Positions 50,805-60,866 of a stretch of DNA of 64,000 bases are shown here, in pieces. A program made the position numbers and the translations under genes. The DNA comes from Microbulbifer sp. VAAF005 (GTDB lineage Bacteria; Pseudomonadota; Gammaproteobacteria; Pseudomonadales; Cellvibrionaceae): NCBI RefSeq assembly GCF_030012985.1, contig NZ_CP120233.1, forward strand, positions 5,141,001 to 5,205,000, read 5' to 3'. Numbering within the stretch: the stretch's first letter is position 1; the number at the start of each line of letters is the position of its first letter. Below the pieces are notes generated by a model, which saw nothing but the letters and a program-made list of their open reading frames with translations, was not told the origin of the DNA and did no database searches.

Positions 50805-51250
50805 AACCCGCACTAGCGGGTTTTTTTATGCCCAAAACCCCCAAGCATATCCTAATGATCCAAAGTAAATGAATCCGTGATGCCGCTTTAAACAGCCTGA
50901 AACCTTATCCGGCTATAACTTCCCTCCAGCGGGTAGAATTAATACACCTAGTGGGAAAAGCTGTCGGCAACCCTTATTTGTTTGACGGGTGAACAAACAG
51001 AACTCGAGCTTTCAGGTACTATCTACCGATTAGACCTTGCTATTGCGGTGTACTGCCGGGAGACATCTATGCACTGTCGGATCAGGATGTTGAGATCGTT
51101 CTATAAGATCGAGATCCCGGCGGTGCCTGTGAGGCTTTCGCACTATTCCAAGCCGATTTCTCCCTAGGTCAAGGTTGGCTTTTGGGTGAAGTGCGCCTGA
51201 TCTCCAAGACCCAACAGTCCACTGAATGACACACTCCTGCACTAGCATTT
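50805..51250. repeat. Terminator plus degenerate spacer, copy D
   Basis: AACCCGC-ACTA-GCGGG then T7 (50805-50827) terminates gene D. The next ~150 bp align with copies B and C (CCGGCTATAACTTCCCTCCAGCG, GTCGGCAACCCTTATTTG), and weaker likeness continues to ~51,100. Traces of coding such as LPGDIYALSDQDVEIVL and GQGWLLGEVRLISKTQQ near 51,050-51,210. Confidence 0.5.
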
Positions 51251-53155
51251 AATTTCTACTAAATTGACTAGTGAATTGCAATAGGCTCAGAGATACCAAT
51301 ATCTGTTTTATTGATCTGCCAGGTGACTCTATACAAAAAATTAACCGGGATAAATTCTTTTAATCCTATAGGAAATCTAGTGGTTCAGATCGATGATACT
51401 GCTCTGGTGGGGCTCGATAAAAGGTTCAATTGGGGCCGCGTACACCGGGGCTGTCATCGGTAGGTCTCAAATAGGTTCGTAAAATGCGGTACATAAGTGT
51501 CTGCATGAGCTTTCGTAGGATGACACGGTAGACAACGTTAAGTGGGTATTGGGATGGAGCGATGGCACTACGTCACTAACGGCATCCGATAGTGACTTTT
51601 CTCTACCGGGTACCCGCGCTTGATCCACTTTTGAAGGCTAAGTGGCTGACTCCCTTCGATTTCCAGCAGAACACCTTGGTCATCAATGAAATGTGTATCC
51701 TGGGCAATGGTAAGCAGCCTAGAACCCGAAGGGCTCTAGCTGAGAATTGATCCCGTACTGAATTTTATCACGCATTTCAGGAAAAATCTGAAAGGGCCTT
51801 CACCTAGGATAACACTTCGGAGCCTTGACTTCCTGTAGCAGGGGTGAGCCGACCTAAATACCACATAGGAGAGTAAGTGCTAGATTCGATAAAGCTCACC
51901 GAGATTAGCCGTTACAAGGAGTTGAATATGCCTATGAGAGTGAAGATAGAGTAGCTGAAGTTGGTTTTGAGATTTGAGGTACCACAACTCTCCGTTGTGC
52001 ATTGTTCATCTTCTCCCGATTCTATGAATTCCGTAAGCGCGAGCCTAGAGTTTTGAGCTTAAATATCGAGCCACACCATATACCCTCAAGAAAATCAAAT
52101 AAATATTAGTATCTAACAATGTGAGTAGTTACAATGAGAAATTGTCTATCTACCAGTCAGCCTGGCCTCTCATCTTGTACGTATGCTATAAAAAGTGGTT
52201 AGAGAATAGTCTAAATACTGCCTGGGTATTGCTAAGTTTGAAGAGGTGTGAATATCAGTTATATCTAAAGCAGATATGTAATATTTTCTCTGTGCTAATT
52301 CACTTAACCAGCTGTTTTACTGTCATGGGGTAGACTTTGTCTATGGTAAATTTCTGCACATCAACGAATTTTATCTACACTTTTCAGTCACCTACTGAAT
52401 AATTTGCTGCCCTCTTCTTTTACAACTGCTTGAGCAGGGGGAGCACAGTCCTGCTGTCTAGCTGCAGGCAAAGATCTAATCTACCTGATGTACTGGCGTA
52501 TGATGTGATCTGTGCTTATTAAGTCATTGTCAAAAGGCTTCAGCTCTCCACTCATCTGAATAACGAGCACGAGCTATTTCCCGGTAGTATAGCTACTGTT
52601 GTTGGGGCCCCGATTCTTATGGAATCTCTGGCTTCATCCCGCTTCACCATAATAACTAGAATAGTTCTTTCTCGGTTTTCTACCGTTATGCTCTGATCCA
52701 CAAACATCCATGAATATCTGTAGTAACGTGAGGTAATTTAATTGGGAGCTATTTCCCTGAATGTTGCTACGATGTGTTTGCTATAGGGTTAGTACATTGC
52801 AGTGATGTAAAGCACAATTTAGAAAAATATAGAGAGTAATTTTACATCGTTATTAAAAATGTTAACCGATTATGTTGATTGGTTGATAGTAGTTGAGCTA
52901 GCCATCGATTTACTTGGTACGGTCGGAAGGGAAAAAATTTTGGAGGGATGGGGGGCAGTGAAATACAATGCCTCGGATAGTTTTTGTTTGGTCATTCTTG
53001 AGGGCTGCATTTTTATTAGAATATTTTCGTAACTCGAAGATGCCCAAGGGGTTCGATAAATACTGATTGTTAATGTGTAAGTCTTACTTTAATAGGGTTT
53101 GGGCCTAAAAAGCTGTTTGAATTATTGTTGTAAGTTTTAAAATATGTAATGGATT
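51251..53155. other. Gene-poor decayed region
   Basis: 1.9 kb without an intact supported gene. Between 51,380 and 51,600 fragments (VVQIDDTALVGLDK; VKWVLGWSDGTTSLTASDSDF) recall a phage tail-tip protein, consistent with an eroded prophage. A 70-codon ORF at 52,121-52,333 has no RBS or family likeness. The last 300 bp are AT-rich and probably contain the promoter of the first tandem paralogue. Confidence 0.4.
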
Positions 53156-54037
53156 TTGATTTTGAAAAAGCTGACTATAAACTCCCCTCTGCACAAGACT
53201 GTGTTGAAAAATTCTATCGCTGGTATCACTTTAATCTGCGCATCGGCATTGGTCCAAGCAGATACAATTAGTACAAAAATAGACTTAGGTGATCCGTTCC
53301 CCTTTAGGATGGAAGATGGAATTAAGCAGGAGATAAATTTAGATATTGGTTATCAATTCGATACCATTGAAGAAATTTGTATTAACACTGAAGTTAAAAA
53401 TGGAAATGCTAGCTCAGCATTCTATTCAGCAGAAAGTGAACCTGCAGGGCCTTTCACTTTCCCACGTTTTGAGTCTGTTGCGCAAACACTCGCAATTAGC
53501 ATGCCTAGCCCAACGCCGGAAAATCCAAACCCCGAACCACAGCTACAAAAAAGCATAAATTTCTGTGGGAATGGAAATAGTGTCTTGGCAAAGAATTTTC
53601 TCGATGGTGAGGGTAAATTTACATTCAATGTGTCCGGTGGTTATGTAGATTTCTGGGACTTTGAACTGGTTGTAGAGGGCGATGTCTCTGATACTCAGTT
53701 GGCGATTGTACTTGACGAATCTGCTGAATTTTTAGTTCCTTCCTACGGAGGAAGAGTTAATTATGATGCAAGTATTCGTAATTTAGATTCTACACAATCT
53801 CTGGTGACACTCGAACAGTGGAGTGTACTTAAATTTCCCAATGGAGATAACTTTCCCATCCATAAGTCACGGGATGTGATATTAAATTATTCTGAATCGA
53901 AGGGTTACACTCGAAATTATCTAAACATACCTGCTTGGTTTGAAGCTGGAGATTATGAGCTAATTTGGTATGTCACTGATCCAAGCACCGGCAGTCGAGT
54001 GAAAGATAGCCTGTATTTCACTAAAAGTGCCGACTAA
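53156..54037 (+). CDS. Tandem secreted paralogue 1
   Basis: 293 aa, TTG start where the other copies have ATG or GTG. Signal peptide with hydrophobic SIAGITLICASALVQA|D. N-terminal domain (residues ~37-185) starts TISTKIDLGDPFPFRMEDG and contains a Pro-rich TPENPNPEPQ loop and a Cys pair (EEICINTE, INFCGNG). C-terminal ~100 residues (YGGRVNYDASIRNLDSTQSL ... GDYELIWYVTDPSTGSRVKD) form an Ig-like beta domain as in many secreted bacterial proteins. Function unknown. Confidence 0.8.
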   Translation: MILKKLTINSPLHKTVLKNSIAGITLICASALVQADTISTKIDLGDPFPFRMEDGIKQEINLDIGYQFDTIEEICINTEVKNGNASSAFYSAESEPAGPFTFPRFESVAQTLAISMPSPTPENPNPEPQLQKSINFCGNGNSVLAKNFLDGEGKFTFNVSGGYVDFWDFELVVEGDVSDTQLAIVLDESAEFLVPSYGGRVNYDASIRNLDSTQSLVTLEQWSVLKFPNGDNFPIHKSRDVILNYSESKGYTRNYLNIPAWFEAGDYELIWYVTDPSTGSRVKDSLYFTKSAD

Positions 54038-54056
54038 GTTTTAAACTCTCAGCAGG

Positions 54057-54082
54057 CTGGGGCGCTTATGTGTCCCAGTTTT
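54057..54082 (+). terminator. Terminator between tandem paralogues
   Basis: CTGGG...CCCAG hairpin (CTGGGGCGCTTATGTGTCCC) followed by TTTTCCC. Equivalent structures follow paralogues 2 (about 55,065) and 3 (about 56,080), so each gene is a separate transcription unit within a ~1.01-kb repeat. Confidence 0.6.
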
Positions 54083-54173
54083 CCCTGTATCAAGCCACGG
54101 GCTTTGCATTAATAGGACTGAATTTAAAAACTGTCCAAAGTGTTGTTGTGCCTCATTATGTATCTAATGGAAT

Positions 54174-55049
54174 ATGATTTTGAAGAAGTTAACTAATAAA
54201 TACCCTCATTGCCGGACTGTATTCAAAAACTCTATCGGTGGTATCACTTTAATCTGCGCATCGGCATCTGTACAGGCAGATATGATCAGTACCGAAGTAG
54301 ATCTGGGTGAACCGTATCCTTTTATGATGGAGGATGGAATTACTCATGAGGTGCAGTTAGATGTTGGCTTTCAATTCAATAGTATTGAAAGGCTTTGTAT
54401 CAATGCTGAAGTTAAAGGTGGAGATGCGGACTATGCAGTTTTTAAAGTGGAAAATGAATCCCCAGGCTACCCGCCTTTAGTTGGACAATGGATTTCGGTA
54501 CCTTTGTACCCTTCCATTGTTCTCCCAACTCCAGAAAATCCCACCCCGAGTAAACAGGTGCAAAACTTCAATCATTGTATGGATGGAAGTAATGTGTTGC
54601 CAAAGAATCTTCTTGACGGAAAAGGCGAGATTAATTTCAGCGTATCTGGTGGCTATGTAGAGTTATGGAGCTTTAAATTACTTGTTGAAGGTGATGTCTC
54701 TGATACTCAGTTAAGAGTTGCAATTGATGAGTCTGTCGAGTTTTCAGTTCCTTTTTACGGAGGGAGAGTCAATTATGACGCAAGTATTCGTAATTTAGAC
54801 TCCACACAATCTTTGGTGACACTCGAACAATGGAGTGTACTTAAATTTCCCAACGGAGATAATTATCCCATTCATAAGTCACGGGATGTAGTGTTAAATT
54901 ATTCTGAGGCGAAGGATTACACTCGAAATTATCTAAACATACCTGCTTGGTTTGAAGCTGGAGATTATGAGCTAATTTGGTATGTCACTGATCCAAACAC
55001 CGGTAGTCGAGTGAAAGATAGTCTGTATTTCACTAAAAGTGCTGAATAA
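54174..55049 (+). CDS. Tandem secreted paralogue 2
   Basis: 291 aa, ATG start. Same signal peptide type (GGITLICASASVQA|D), N-terminal domain with STEVDLGEPYPFMMEDG and TPENPTPSKQ, variable middle (ESPGYPPLVGQWISVPLYPS), and a C-terminal Ig-like domain nearly identical to copy 1. Upstream ~100 bp is also conserved among copies. Divergence is concentrated at residues ~85-135. Confidence 0.8.
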   Translation: MILKKLTNKYPHCRTVFKNSIGGITLICASASVQADMISTEVDLGEPYPFMMEDGITHEVQLDVGFQFNSIERLCINAEVKGGDADYAVFKVENESPGYPPLVGQWISVPLYPSIVLPTPENPTPSKQVQNFNHCMDGSNVLPKNLLDGKGEINFSVSGGYVELWSFKLLVEGDVSDTQLRVAIDESVEFSVPFYGGRVNYDASIRNLDSTQSLVTLEQWSVLKFPNGDNYPIHKSRDVVLNYSEAKDYTRNYLNIPAWFEAGDYELIWYVTDPNTGSRVKDSLYFTKSAE

Positions 55050-55186
55050 GGTTTAAGATGTCGGCAGGTTGGGGCGTTTATGTGTCCCAGTTTTCCCTGT
55101 ATCAAGCTGCGGGCTTTGCATTATTAGGACTGAATTTTAGAAACTGTCCAAAGTATTGTTGTGCCTCATAATGTATCTAATGGAAT

Positions 55187-56062
55187 GTGATTTTGAAGAA
55201 GTTAACTAATAAATACCCCCATTGCGGGGCTGCATTGAAAAATTCTATCGGTGGTATCACTTTAATCTGCGCATCGGCACTGGCTCAGGCAGATACAATC
55301 AGCACAAAAATAGATCTGGGTGAGCCGTTCCCTTTCAGGGTGGAAGATGGAATTGAGTACGAGATAGATTTAGATGTTGGCTATCGATTCGATAGCATTG
55401 AAGAAGTTTGTATTAAAACTGAAGTTAAAGAAGGATTTGCCTCTGCGGCATTCTATCGTGTGGGAAGTGAACCTGTTCCAGGCTCTGAAAGTGTACAGTT
55501 AACGTTTGGAACTCCCATGGTTTATTTTGTCGATGCTCCAACTCCAGAAAATCCCGATCCGGCTCCACGGATGCAAAATATCAGCTTCTGTGAAGGTGAA
55601 AACAGTATTTCGGCGAATAACTTTCTTGATGGAGAAGGTAAATTTACGTTCTATGTGTCCGGTGGTTATGTGGATTTTTGGGACTTTGAGCTGATTATTG
55701 AAGGTGATCCCTCTGATGCTCAGCTGGCGATCGTGCTTGATGAATCTGCAGATTTTTCAGTTCCTTCCTACGGAGGAAGAGTCAATTATGATGCGAGTAT
55801 TCGTAATTTAGACTCTTCGAAATCATTGGTTACATTTGAGCAATGGAGCGTACTCACTCTTCCCAACGGGGATAATTATCCCATCCATAAGTCACGGGAT
55901 GTGGTATTAAATTATTCTGAGGCGAAAGATTATACTCGAAATTATCTAAACATACCTGCTTGGTTCGAAGCTGGAGATTATGAGCTAATTTGGTATATCA
56001 CTGATCCAAGTACCGGGGTTCGGGTGAAAGATAGCCTGTATTTCACTAAAAGTGCCGACTAA
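55187..56062 (+). CDS. Tandem secreted paralogue 3
   Basis: 291 aa, GTG start. ISTKIDLGEPFPFRVEDG, TPENPDPAPRMQ, EVCIKTE and ISFCEGEN keep the Cys pair; the middle loop (FGTPMVYFVDA) differs from copies 1 and 2. C-terminal Ig-like domain as in the others, with STGVRVKD near the end. Predicted exported. Confidence 0.8.
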   Translation: MILKKLTNKYPHCGAALKNSIGGITLICASALAQADTISTKIDLGEPFPFRVEDGIEYEIDLDVGYRFDSIEEVCIKTEVKEGFASAAFYRVGSEPVPGSESVQLTFGTPMVYFVDAPTPENPDPAPRMQNISFCEGENSISANNFLDGEGKFTFYVSGGYVDFWDFELIIEGDPSDAQLAIVLDESADFSVPSYGGRVNYDASIRNLDSSKSLVTFEQWSVLTLPNGDNYPIHKSRDVVLNYSEAKDYTRNYLNIPAWFEAGDYELIWYITDPSTGVRVKDSLYFTKSAD

Positions 56063-56199
56063 GTTTTAATCTCCCGGCAGGCTGGGGTGCTTATGTGTCC
56101 CAGTTTTCCCCGTATCAAGTCACAGGTCTTGCATTACTAGGACTGAATTTTAAAAACTGTCCAAAGTATTGTTGTGCCTCATAATGTATCTAATGGAAT

Positions 56200-57078
56200 G
56201 TGATTTTGAAAAAAATGAATGCAAGCTGCACTCTGCACAAGGCTGTGTTGAAAAAATCTATCGCTGGTGTCACCTTAGTATCTGCATCGGCATTGGTTCA
56301 AGCAGATACGATAAGTGCTAAAATAGATCTAGGTGAACCATACCCCTTTAAGATGGAGAGTGGAATTGATCACGAGGTGGAGTTAGATATCGGCTATAAG
56401 TTCGATTCTATCGAGAAAATTTGTATCAATACTGAGCCTAAAGATGGTGATGCCTCATGGGCAGGCTATGGGTTTAGAAGTGAAACAGTCGGGCCTGACG
56501 GTTTCTTAAACGAAGTTATGGAAATGTCGATGCTAACTTATTCAGTCGACCTTTCAACACCAGAAAACCCTGATCCCGTACCCCAAATTGGAGATGTCAA
56601 TTTTTGTGAAAATGGGAATAGTTTTTTTGCAAATAACTTCCTTGATGGGGAGGGTCAGTTTAGACTCTTTGTGTCTGGTGGTTTTGTAGAGTTCTGGAAT
56701 ATTGAACTGGTTGTTGAGGGTGTTGTTTCCGACATTCAGCTGGCGATTGATATTGACGAATCTGCTGAGTTCAAAGTTCCTTCCTATGGAGGGAGAGTCA
56801 ATTATGATGCAAGTATTCGTAATTTAGACTCTACGCAATCGTTAGTGACATTCGAACAATGGAGTGTCCTTAAATTCCCTAACGGTGATAATTACCCCAT
56901 TCATAAATCACGGGATGTTGTGTTGAATTATTCTGAGGAAAAGGACTATACTCAAAATTATCTAAATATACCAGAGTGGTTTGAGGCTGGGGATTACGAG
57001 CTGACTTGGTATGTAACTGATCCGAGCACAGGAGCTCGGGTGAAAGATAGTTTGTATTTCACAAAAAGTACCGACTAA
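56200..57078 (+). CDS. Tandem secreted paralogue 4
   Basis: 292 aa, GTG start (MILKKMNASCTLHKAVLKKS). The most divergent N-terminal domain (AKIDLGEPYPFKMESG, SETVGPDGFLNEVMEMSML), TPENPDPVPQ loop, and a C-terminal Ig-like domain with few changes (TRN to TQN, AW to EW). Ends the four-gene tandem. Confidence 0.8.
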   Translation: MILKKMNASCTLHKAVLKKSIAGVTLVSASALVQADTISAKIDLGEPYPFKMESGIDHEVELDIGYKFDSIEKICINTEPKDGDASWAGYGFRSETVGPDGFLNEVMEMSMLTYSVDLSTPENPDPVPQIGDVNFCENGNSFFANNFLDGEGQFRLFVSGGFVEFWNIELVVEGVVSDIQLAIDIDESAEFKVPSYGGRVNYDASIRNLDSTQSLVTFEQWSVLKFPNGDNYPIHKSRDVVLNYSEEKDYTQNYLNIPEWFEAGDYELTWYVTDPSTGARVKDSLYFTKSTD

Positions 57079-58421
57079 ATTTTCTTTCTGAACTTCAAAT
57101 CTAAGGATATTCTTGTAAAATTTTGCAGGTCCTTGGTTCTTAGCTGTAACTGGTCATCGTAAACCTGCCATCTCACTAAAACACGCCTATGGGGGGAAGT
57201 AGCTTTACTACGAACGTTATAAATTTTTCTGGTAGGCCGGGGAATTTTTGTGCTCCGGCTGTCCTTTCGGGGTATAGCACTCAGATAGAAGTGCGAGTGG
57301 TATGACTTTAGATAAAATGGATTACTTAAATCTGTCTACTGATATTATTTCACCATCATCTTTGGCTGTAGGTATTAGATTTTTATTTACGTTCTTTCTG
57401 AATTACTTACAATAGTACATCTATACTAGGTGTCAATTCCCTGGAATATTAGTAATAAATGCTGAGTACAGCGAATAAAATTTTTTATGTTTAAGGCTGG
57501 GCGCCTTCTAAGTGGCCTGCGAAAAAGTGTTTTTAGGTAATTCAATTATGGGTGTCCTATATGGTGTCTGTATATAAGTGATTTATATATAAATCTGTTA
57601 ATGTTGATTTTGAGCGCTAATTTAATCAAGTCGGATATGTTGTTGATACTGAGGAGGCGGGTACGCTGCTGCATACCAAAATCTATTCAATATTTGGGTA
57701 TTAACTTGGTTATGAATCATACCTTTTTTACATCGAGAATATACTTGCAACTACCTAGGTGCTTCTGGATGCCAACTTATTTGAATCTTATTAGTTATCT
57801 TTCTTCATATGCAGAGTAGGAAGTAAACTTTTTAAAGGGGGAGTTACTACGGCAAATTTGTCAGTTGATGGTAATATTTCAACCGTAACTTAATATTAAG
57901 TGTTAAAGAAATTTGATACGATATTATTTTTCGAAGAAAGTCGTTATGACTAGTGACTCAATGGTCTCTGTTTTTGATGGATGATGTAGGTTTAAAGCTA
58001 CGGGAGAGAATCTGGGAATAACCCTAGTCAGCAAATGATAATTATTACTTGGCCAATTCTTCTGATGAAAGAGGCTTTAGCTTGAACGGACAGTCATTAG
58101 GCAATTTGGTATTTTTGTACCCATAAAGTTATCTGTTAAGTGCAAATTCAGCTTGATTTAAGGTCGCTATCAATGTTTAATGCCGGAAATTACGAGTGAG
58201 ATATTAGTTTCATACTCAGATATTACGCTCGAAGTTGGAATAATCAGTTAAAAGTAGTGGAAAGAGTCGAATCTTGTAGGTTCTAGGGCTAACTCCTTAT
58301 AGCTAATTTATATCCTTCTTGATTGATAAGAATATATAAGACCCGCATTTGGCGGGTTTTCTATTTTGGATTCTTAGATTTGTAATTTTGATAATGTGGA
58401 TATTTTCGCTTAGGGAGGGGT
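57079..58421. other. Long AT-rich gap after tandem paralogues
   Basis: 1.34 kb. A GCCGG...CCGGC hairpin near 57,236-57,259 may end paralogue 4. A 72-codon ORF (57,601-57,819) has no RBS or family likeness. A clear ACCCGC-ATTTG-GCGGGT terminator followed by TTTC lies at 58,341-58,361. Otherwise nothing recognised. Confidence 0.5.
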
Positions 58422-59465
58422 ATGAGCGATAACTTTATAGTTGCGGTTACAACTGCAAAAGAATCAGAGGATACGTTAAAATTCTTTATTGAAAAGAATC
58501 GTGAATATGGCGTTGATCATTTCTTTATTTTTTATGAGGGAGAGTTAAATAGAGATGCTTTTTGTGAGTATGATTCGTATGTAACATTTGTAGACTCTTT
58601 AGCATATTCTAAGAATGTTAGAAATTTAAATGCGCGACAGATTAGAAACATAAATTTCGTAAATAAGTATTTAGATTGGGCTGGACTTAAATGCTGGATT
58701 ACGAATATTGACACCGATGAATTTTTACACTTAAAGAAATCGGACTTGCAAGGTGTATCGGCTCAAGCAATTAGGTTGGATGTTATTGAGCCTGTAGTTG
58801 GGCGTCCTGATTTATATAAGAAGGCTCTTAGCAAGGACGAGTTATCCCTTGCTGCTCTCCTTGGTTTTATAGAGGAGAAGAGCAATAAAGATTGGCTCAG
58901 GGGGCACCCGAGAGGGAAGCTTCTCTTTAGGCCAAATAAAGAGCTGGAGGCTCGTATCCATGTAATTGAAGGTGTTCCTCTATTGCGGTGTGGAATGCAT
59001 ATAATTCACAGGGAAGGGTATGACTTTGATTCTTTTAAAAGTAAATTTCTACGTCACGCTGAAACCGAGGCAACGCATACTCCTTCGCGTCAAAAAATTG
59101 TTGATCTTTTTCGCGCTTTTAAGGAAAAAGAGAATTTCAATAGAATTGTCCATGAGATTTTTCAGAATGAATTTCTTGAATGTGATGTGGAAAGAAAGGA
59201 GCAGTTAGGTTTGCTTTTCCCTTTGGGAGAGATAAGGAATGATAGTTCAATCTTAGAGTTTGAGGTTGAGCTTGATTCTTTCACAAAGGAAAATAAAGAA
59301 TTTCGAGCAGATAGCCTGAGAGGGTTGGCCATTGCTTATGAGAGGCAGGGTGATATTGAAGCTGCATTAGAAGCTATGACGGGAGCTAAAGAGTTGCGTC
59401 CCAAAGGTCTTCTGATTAATAGAAAGATAAAGGAGTATGAGAATTTACTGGCAGCTGAGGGTTGA
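58422..59465 (+). CDS. Glycosyltransferase-like protein with C-terminal TPR
   Basis: 347 aa. FIVAVTTAKESEDTLKFFIE, HFFIFYEGE, then CWITNIDTDEFLHL with a DTDEF motif, as in family 2/92-type glycosyltransferases where the DxD Asp residues bind the nucleotide sugar. RCGMHIIHREGYDFDSFKSKF and a C-terminal TPR-like AIAYERQGDIEAALEAMTGAKELRP. RBS GGGAGGGGT. Likely transfers sugar to a surface glycan; substrate unknown. AT-rich. Confidence 0.72.
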   Translation: MSDNFIVAVTTAKESEDTLKFFIEKNREYGVDHFFIFYEGELNRDAFCEYDSYVTFVDSLAYSKNVRNLNARQIRNINFVNKYLDWAGLKCWITNIDTDEFLHLKKSDLQGVSAQAIRLDVIEPVVGRPDLYKKALSKDELSLAALLGFIEEKSNKDWLRGHPRGKLLFRPNKELEARIHVIEGVPLLRCGMHIIHREGYDFDSFKSKFLRHAETEATHTPSRQKIVDLFRAFKEKENFNRIVHEIFQNEFLECDVERKEQLGLLFPLGEIRNDSSILEFEVELDSFTKENKEFRADSLRGLAIAYERQGDIEAALEAMTGAKELRPKGLLINRKIKEYENLLAAEG

Positions 59466-59623
59466 TAGCTTAGCTATAAATTAACTGTTGCCGGTGTGGT
59501 CTTTTGAATGTTTTTGGTTTTGTCACTTAGGTAGAAATTGATTAAACCTAAAATACAGTTTTGACCGTGTCTCCGATTCTAAAAAGCCCGCGTTAAGCGG
59601 GCTGAAATTATGTTTGTTAAGGT

Positions 59624-59902
59624 TTAACGGAGCTTCTTCACTGCCTTAATCATAGATTCTGCTGATTGCTTCGGGCAGCTATTGGTTTTACACTCAATTA
59701 CTTTCTTGTCGACAATGTTAAAAGTTCTCGCCTTGTCAGTTCTCTTATCGAATATTTGTGCCCATCGAGTAAAGGGGTCAGTATTAGCGATCTGTTCTAT
59801 CTCCTTGTAGGCGTCCTCCTCATTATGAAACGATCGCTTAAAATCCTTTATTCCACCCATAAGTAGGTTGTAAGTACCGGTGAGCAGTGCGTATCTTTCC
59901 AT
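59624..59902 (-). CDS. [15 protein letters not shown] protein, third copy
   Basis: 92 aa from ATG 59902 with GGAGAATCTC upstream: [40 protein letters not shown], basic C-terminus. Homologous to the copies at 3750 and 45,331. Here no integrase lies alongside, but a hairpin AAGCCCGC-GTTAA-GCGGGCT (59,584-59,604) follows the gene. It may be the last trace of a third related element. Confidence 0.65.
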   Translation of the reverse strand: MERYALLTGTYNLLMGGIKDFKRSFHNEEDAYKEIEQIANTDPFTRWAQIFDKRTDKARTFNIVDKKVIECKTNSCPKQSAESMIKAVKKLR

Positions 59903-59914
59903 GAGATTCTCCAC

Positions 59915-60468
59915 ATTTATAGATCTGGGGGTCGAGCCGGCAACCTTGGATAGTTACTGTTGGCCATGCACCTTAAGTTAACCCTAAATTTTATGTATGG
60001 GAGCTTAACCGGGATATTTTTTTGCTATGGGGCATAGCCTGCCTCATAGTTGTAGGGGGTTATATACGCCTGTTACTCATTGCATTAGTCGATTTATTTC
60101 TGATTGAATATTCATTCTAACTTTCCATTTCCTGCTTAAAAGATAGAGCCCCTGAGTTAAGGAGGTTAATACATATTTCCTTCGTGGGTGATGGGGGCGT
60201 TACCTAAATAATGAATGAGGCGGCGAAATTTTCCATTGTTGTGCGTTTGTGCTGAATATTTTAAAGCACATAGTTGCTCAATGAAGTGAGTACAATTACG
60301 GTGGGGTGCAAATTAATTTAAAGGGCTAAATGCAAGAGTGAATGACTATGTGAGTATACATGAGGAAATGTTGTTTTTTACCAAGAATTTTGCTAGTAAA
60401 ATTCAATTTTATTTTCAGGTGTGTTAAAAATATTTAATCTAACATTTATATCATGATAAGAGTGGTGG
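59915..60468. other. Gap before IS element
   Basis: 554 bp, AT-rich. No intact gene, tRNA or att site that I can support. A short GGTTGCCGGCTCGACCCCC-like string on the minus strand near 59,930 recalls a tRNA T-arm but has no matching tRNA. Confidence 0.5.
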
Positions 60469-60531
60469 TGTAGTGGTCTAATCCTTCCGGACACTTCGTT
60501 AAGATGGTAAAACTACCTAGCGAGGTGAAGT

Positions 60532-60822
60532 ATGACAACAAAAGGTACACGCCGGAAATTCAAGCCGGAGTTCAAGAAAGACGCCGTAGCTCTTGTCTCA
60601 GAACAAGGGTATTCGATTTCCAAGGCCGCAGAGGCTGTAGGAACCACTGCTAACAATCTGCGACGCTGGATAAAGGAGCTGGAGCAGGAAGAGAGCGGAG
60701 TAAGGTTGGATTCGGGCGAACGAGCTGAACTGGATCAACTGCGACGTGAAGTAAAGCAATTGCGGATGGAGAAGGAAATCCTAAAAAAGGCCAGCGCCTT
60801 CTTTGCGAAAGAAATGAAATAA
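60532..60822 (+). CDS. IS3-family OrfA
   Basis: 96 aa: HTH (RRKFKPEFKKDAVALVSEQG, AAEAVGTTANNLRRWIKE) for binding the IS ends, then a leucine-zipper-like coil (ELDQLRREVKQLRMEKEILKKA). The A AAA AAG motif at 60,783-60,789 lets ribosomes slip -1 into the OrfB frame to make the OrfAB transposase. AGCGAGGTGAAG upstream supports the start. Confidence 0.93.
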   Translation: MTTKGTRRKFKPEFKKDAVALVSEQGYSISKAAEAVGTTANNLRRWIKELEQEESGVRLDSGERAELDQLRREVKQLRMEKEILKKASAFFAKEMK

Positions 60823-60866
60823 AGTACGAATTTATTAAAAAGCAGCAAGGTAGCTTTCCAGTTAGA

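Noticed and set aside
52121..52333. 70-aa ORF in the decayed region
   Set aside because: No ribosome-binding site, signal sequence or family likeness; lies in eroded DNA.
57601..57819. 72-aa ORF in the long gap
   Set aside because: Unusual composition, no ribosome-binding site and no neighbour context.
59925..59960. Possible tRNA or att remnant on the minus strand
   Set aside because: One T-arm-like string only; no acceptor, anticodon arm or CCA, and no match to the tRNA-His fragment.
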